In this document: positions 62,448 through 64,000 of the stretch, piece by piece
Layout: each line of letters opens with the position of its first letter
Position numbering within the stretch: position 1 is the stretch's first letter
Assembly: GCA_035295165.1 (NCBI GenBank)
Contig: DATGJN010000066.1
Coordinates: forward strand, 1 to 64,000
Reading direction: 5' to 3'
Length of the DNA: 64,000 bases
DNA from: a bacterium
GTDB lineage: Bacteria; Sysuimicrobiota; Sysuimicrobiia; Sysuimicrobiales; Segetimicrobiaceae
The notes under the pieces: model-generated
The model's input: the letters and a program-made list of their open reading frames with translations, nothing else
Databases searched by the model: none
What the model was told of the DNA's origin: nothing
Made by a program: the position numbers and the translations under genes

Positions 62448-64000
62448 CTACGACGTCAACCACGCGTCGGTGAAGCGCATCCCGCCGTCCGGGATATACG
62501 TGTACCCCTGCACGCGGGTGCGCAGCGCCTCCGTGTAGTCGGGGTACCGCAGGAACACCCACGGCAGGTCCGTCCCCACGAGCCGGTCCATGCGGGAGTA
62601 CAGCGCCGCGCGCGCCTTGGCGTCCGCCGTCGCGGCGGCCTTGGCCAGCAGCCCGTCGAACTCCGGGCTCTTGTACCCGTACACGTTGAGCTTGCTCGTG
62701 CTGAGAAAGAACCGGCTGAACCCCTGGAACGGATCGAGGGTCCCGAAGTACGTGATGATCGACGCGGCGAAATCCGCGGCCACCAGCCGGCCGAGCAGCG
62801 TCCCGTTGTCGAGCGTCACGAGTTGCGCATCGATCCCGACATCGGCCAGTTGCTGCTTGATCGCCTGCGCGAGCTGGATGATCTCCGGGTTGTTCAGGAT
62901 CTGGACCTGCACGGCGAACCCGTGCGGCTGCCCGCCCTCGGCGAGTTTCGCCTTGGCCTTCACCAGGTCGCGCTGCGGAAACGGGTTGAACGCCGGATCG
63001 TAGCCGAGCGCGGTCGGCGGCAGGAACGATCTGGCCGGCGCGCCGATCCCGTAGTAGACGATCCGGTTGATCGCCCCGCGATCCACCGCCCACCCGATGG
63101 CCTCGCGCAGCGCGCGGTTGTTGAACGGCGGCTTTGCGAGCTGGAGACGCAGCGAGGCGACGGACAACCCCGGCCGCGCATACATCTGCAGCCCCGAGTC
63201 ATGTTGGAGCGCTCCGGTGTCCTTCGCGAGCAGGTTCTCCGTGGCGTCGATCGTGCCGCTCCGAACCGCGTTCGCCTTGACCTCGGGATCGGGGATCCCC
63301 TCGTAGCGGATGGCGTCCACGTAGGGACGGCCCTTCTGCCAGTAGTCCGCAAACGCCTTGCCGTCGATGTGGTCGCCTTTGAGCCAGCGCACGAACGAGA
63401 ACGGACCGGTGCCGATCGGGTTGCTCGCGAGGTCCTTCCCGTACTTGTCGATCGCCGCCCGCGAGATCATCAACCCGGAAAACCCCGACAGCGAGTACGG
63501 CAGCGGCGCAAACGCACCCGTGAGGTGCAGCCGCAGCGTCGCGGCGTCCACGGCTTCCGCAGCCTCCACGTAGGGGATCTCCCCGCGGCGCGGGGACCCC
63601 GCCTTGGGGTCGAGGATGCGATCGAAGTTCGCCTTCGCGCCCTGGGCGTCGAACACGGTTCCGTCGTGGAATCGGACGCCCGGCCGGAGCTTGACCTCCC
63701 AGGTCGTGTCGTTCAGGGGTTTCCAGCTTACGGCGAGCTTCGGGACGATGCGCAATTGCGCATCAACGTCCACCAGCCCGTCGAAAAAACCGTAGTAGAT
63801 CTGACGATCGACTTCGGCGGTGCTGTATCCGGGGTCGAGCGTCGTCGCGTCCGAGTCCAGCCCCACGGTCAGGGTCCCGCCGCGGCGGGGCGCTGCGCCG
63901 GCCGCGAGCGACGCCGACGGCGGTGCGGCCGCGAACGCCGCGCCGGCCCCGGGGACGGCGGCCGCCAGGATCGCCGCACGGCGCAAGAGTTCCCGCCGGG
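62448..64000 (-). CDS. Peptide ABC transporter substrate-binding protein, 5' end off the window
   Basis: This family-5 binding protein has a leader that includes RRELLRRAAILAAAV, a twin-arginine-like signal, and continues past the right edge. The TTG at 63986 is internal to that leader, so the true start lies beyond 64000. Family blocks: GGTLTVGLDSDATTLDPGYS, WEVKLRPGVRFHDGTVFDAQ and IGTGPFSFVRWLKGDHIDGK. At least 512 residues. It is the first gene seen of the peptide-import operon. Confidence 0.92.
   Translation of the reverse strand, partial: RRELLRRAAILAAAVPGAGAAFAAAPPSASLAAGAAPRRGGTLTVGLDSDATTLDPGYSTAEVDRQIYYGFFDGLVDVDAQLRIVPKLAVSWKPLNDTTWEVKLRPGVRFHDGTVFDAQGAKANFDRILDPKAGSPRRGEIPYVEAAEAVDAATLRLHLTGAFAPLPYSLSGFSGLMISRAAIDKYGKDLASNPIGTGPFSFVRWLKGDHIDGKAFADYWQKGRPYVDAIRYEGIPDPEVKANAVRSGTIDATENLLAKDTGALQHDSGLQMYARPGLSVASLRLQLAKPPFNNRALREAIGWAVDRGAINRIVYYGIGAPARSFLPPTALGYDPAFNPFPQRDLVKAKAKLAEGGQPHGFAVQVQILNNPEIIQLAQAIKQQLADVGIDAQLVTLDNGTLLGRLVAADFAASIITYFGTLDPFQGFSRFFLSTSKLNVYGYKSPEFDGLLAKAAATADAKARAALYSRMDRLVGTDLPWVFLRYPDYTEALRTRVQGYTYIPDGGMRFTDAWLTS

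Overview
The window comes from a high-GC bacterium with a double-membrane envelope: a TonB-dependent receptor under a cobalamin riboswitch, a TonB-like protein, a SPOR protein, a CsgG-like protein and many secreted proteins. It also has a Ku end-joining protein, a SpoIIIAA-like ATPase and several binding-protein ABC importers. Gene order and codon use do not match a well-known model genome. It looks like an uncultivated environmental lineage (for example Sysuimicrobiota/CSP1-3, Rokubacteria/NC10 or Armatimonadota-like), but that placement is an inference held with low confidence.

Region 1 (about 158-11,957) reads as a genomic island at a tRNA-Val(CAC) gene. The last 28 bases of the tRNA (CCA end included) recur with one mismatch at 158-185. 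Between the copies is a one-direction catabolic block: a FadR-type regulator, a polar amino acid ABC importer (binding protein, two permeases, ATPase), a phosphotriesterase-like hydrolase, a SelA-like PLP enzyme, an SDR dehydrogenase and an acyl-CoA ligase. Next come a frameshifted HEPN/Swt1-like remnant and an AbiE-like winged-helix/nucleotidyltransferase pair. The island ends also hold a pseudo-tRNA-Val fragment and a 17-base direct repeat. No intact integrase is present.

Region 2 (12-27 kb) holds metabolic and envelope genes: CDP-diacylglycerol pyrophosphatase, SDRs, a DapA-like aldolase, a glycosyltransferase, a 2-hydroxyacid dehydrogenase, a frameshifted SDR-SRPBCC fusion, an AraC regulator, the first of two paralogous secreted serine proteases, a SPOR protein, small zinc-ribbon and secreted proteins, a CsgG-like protein, an XRE-TPR regulator and a sulfurtransferase.

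Region 3 (27.6-31.1 kb) is a tightly overlapped set: a basic DNA-binding-like protein, a secreted protein with a pilus/secretin-type N-terminal domain, a SpoIIIAA-like ATPase and a cold-shock-domain protein. This combination is the best candidate in the window for an undescribed system.

Region 4 (31.9-41 kb) holds a B12 uptake locus (cobalamin riboswitch, terminator, BtuB-like receptor, TonB, and a convergent DUF6580 membrane protein), an FMN reductase, a PAS-GAF-HD-GYP-GAF-GGDEF cyclic-di-GMP protein, and a NIPSNAP gene divergent from a frameshifted HxlR regulator.

Region 5 (41.2-48.1 kb) has a lower-GC stretch with GNAT and secreted proteins next to tRNA-Ser(CGA), a sigma-factor remnant, an oligopeptide-binding protein, and Ku across a strong shared hairpin. 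About 1 kb after that has no convincing gene.

Region 6 (48.1-64 kb) contains a MerR-HlyD-DHA2 efflux operon, an HMGL-like/nitroreductase/D-threonine-aldolase-like operon, the second serine protease, DinB-like and carboxymuconolactone-decarboxylase-like genes, an arginase-fold protein, an ArsR regulator, and a peptide ABC import operon with two binding proteins. The operon runs off the right edge.
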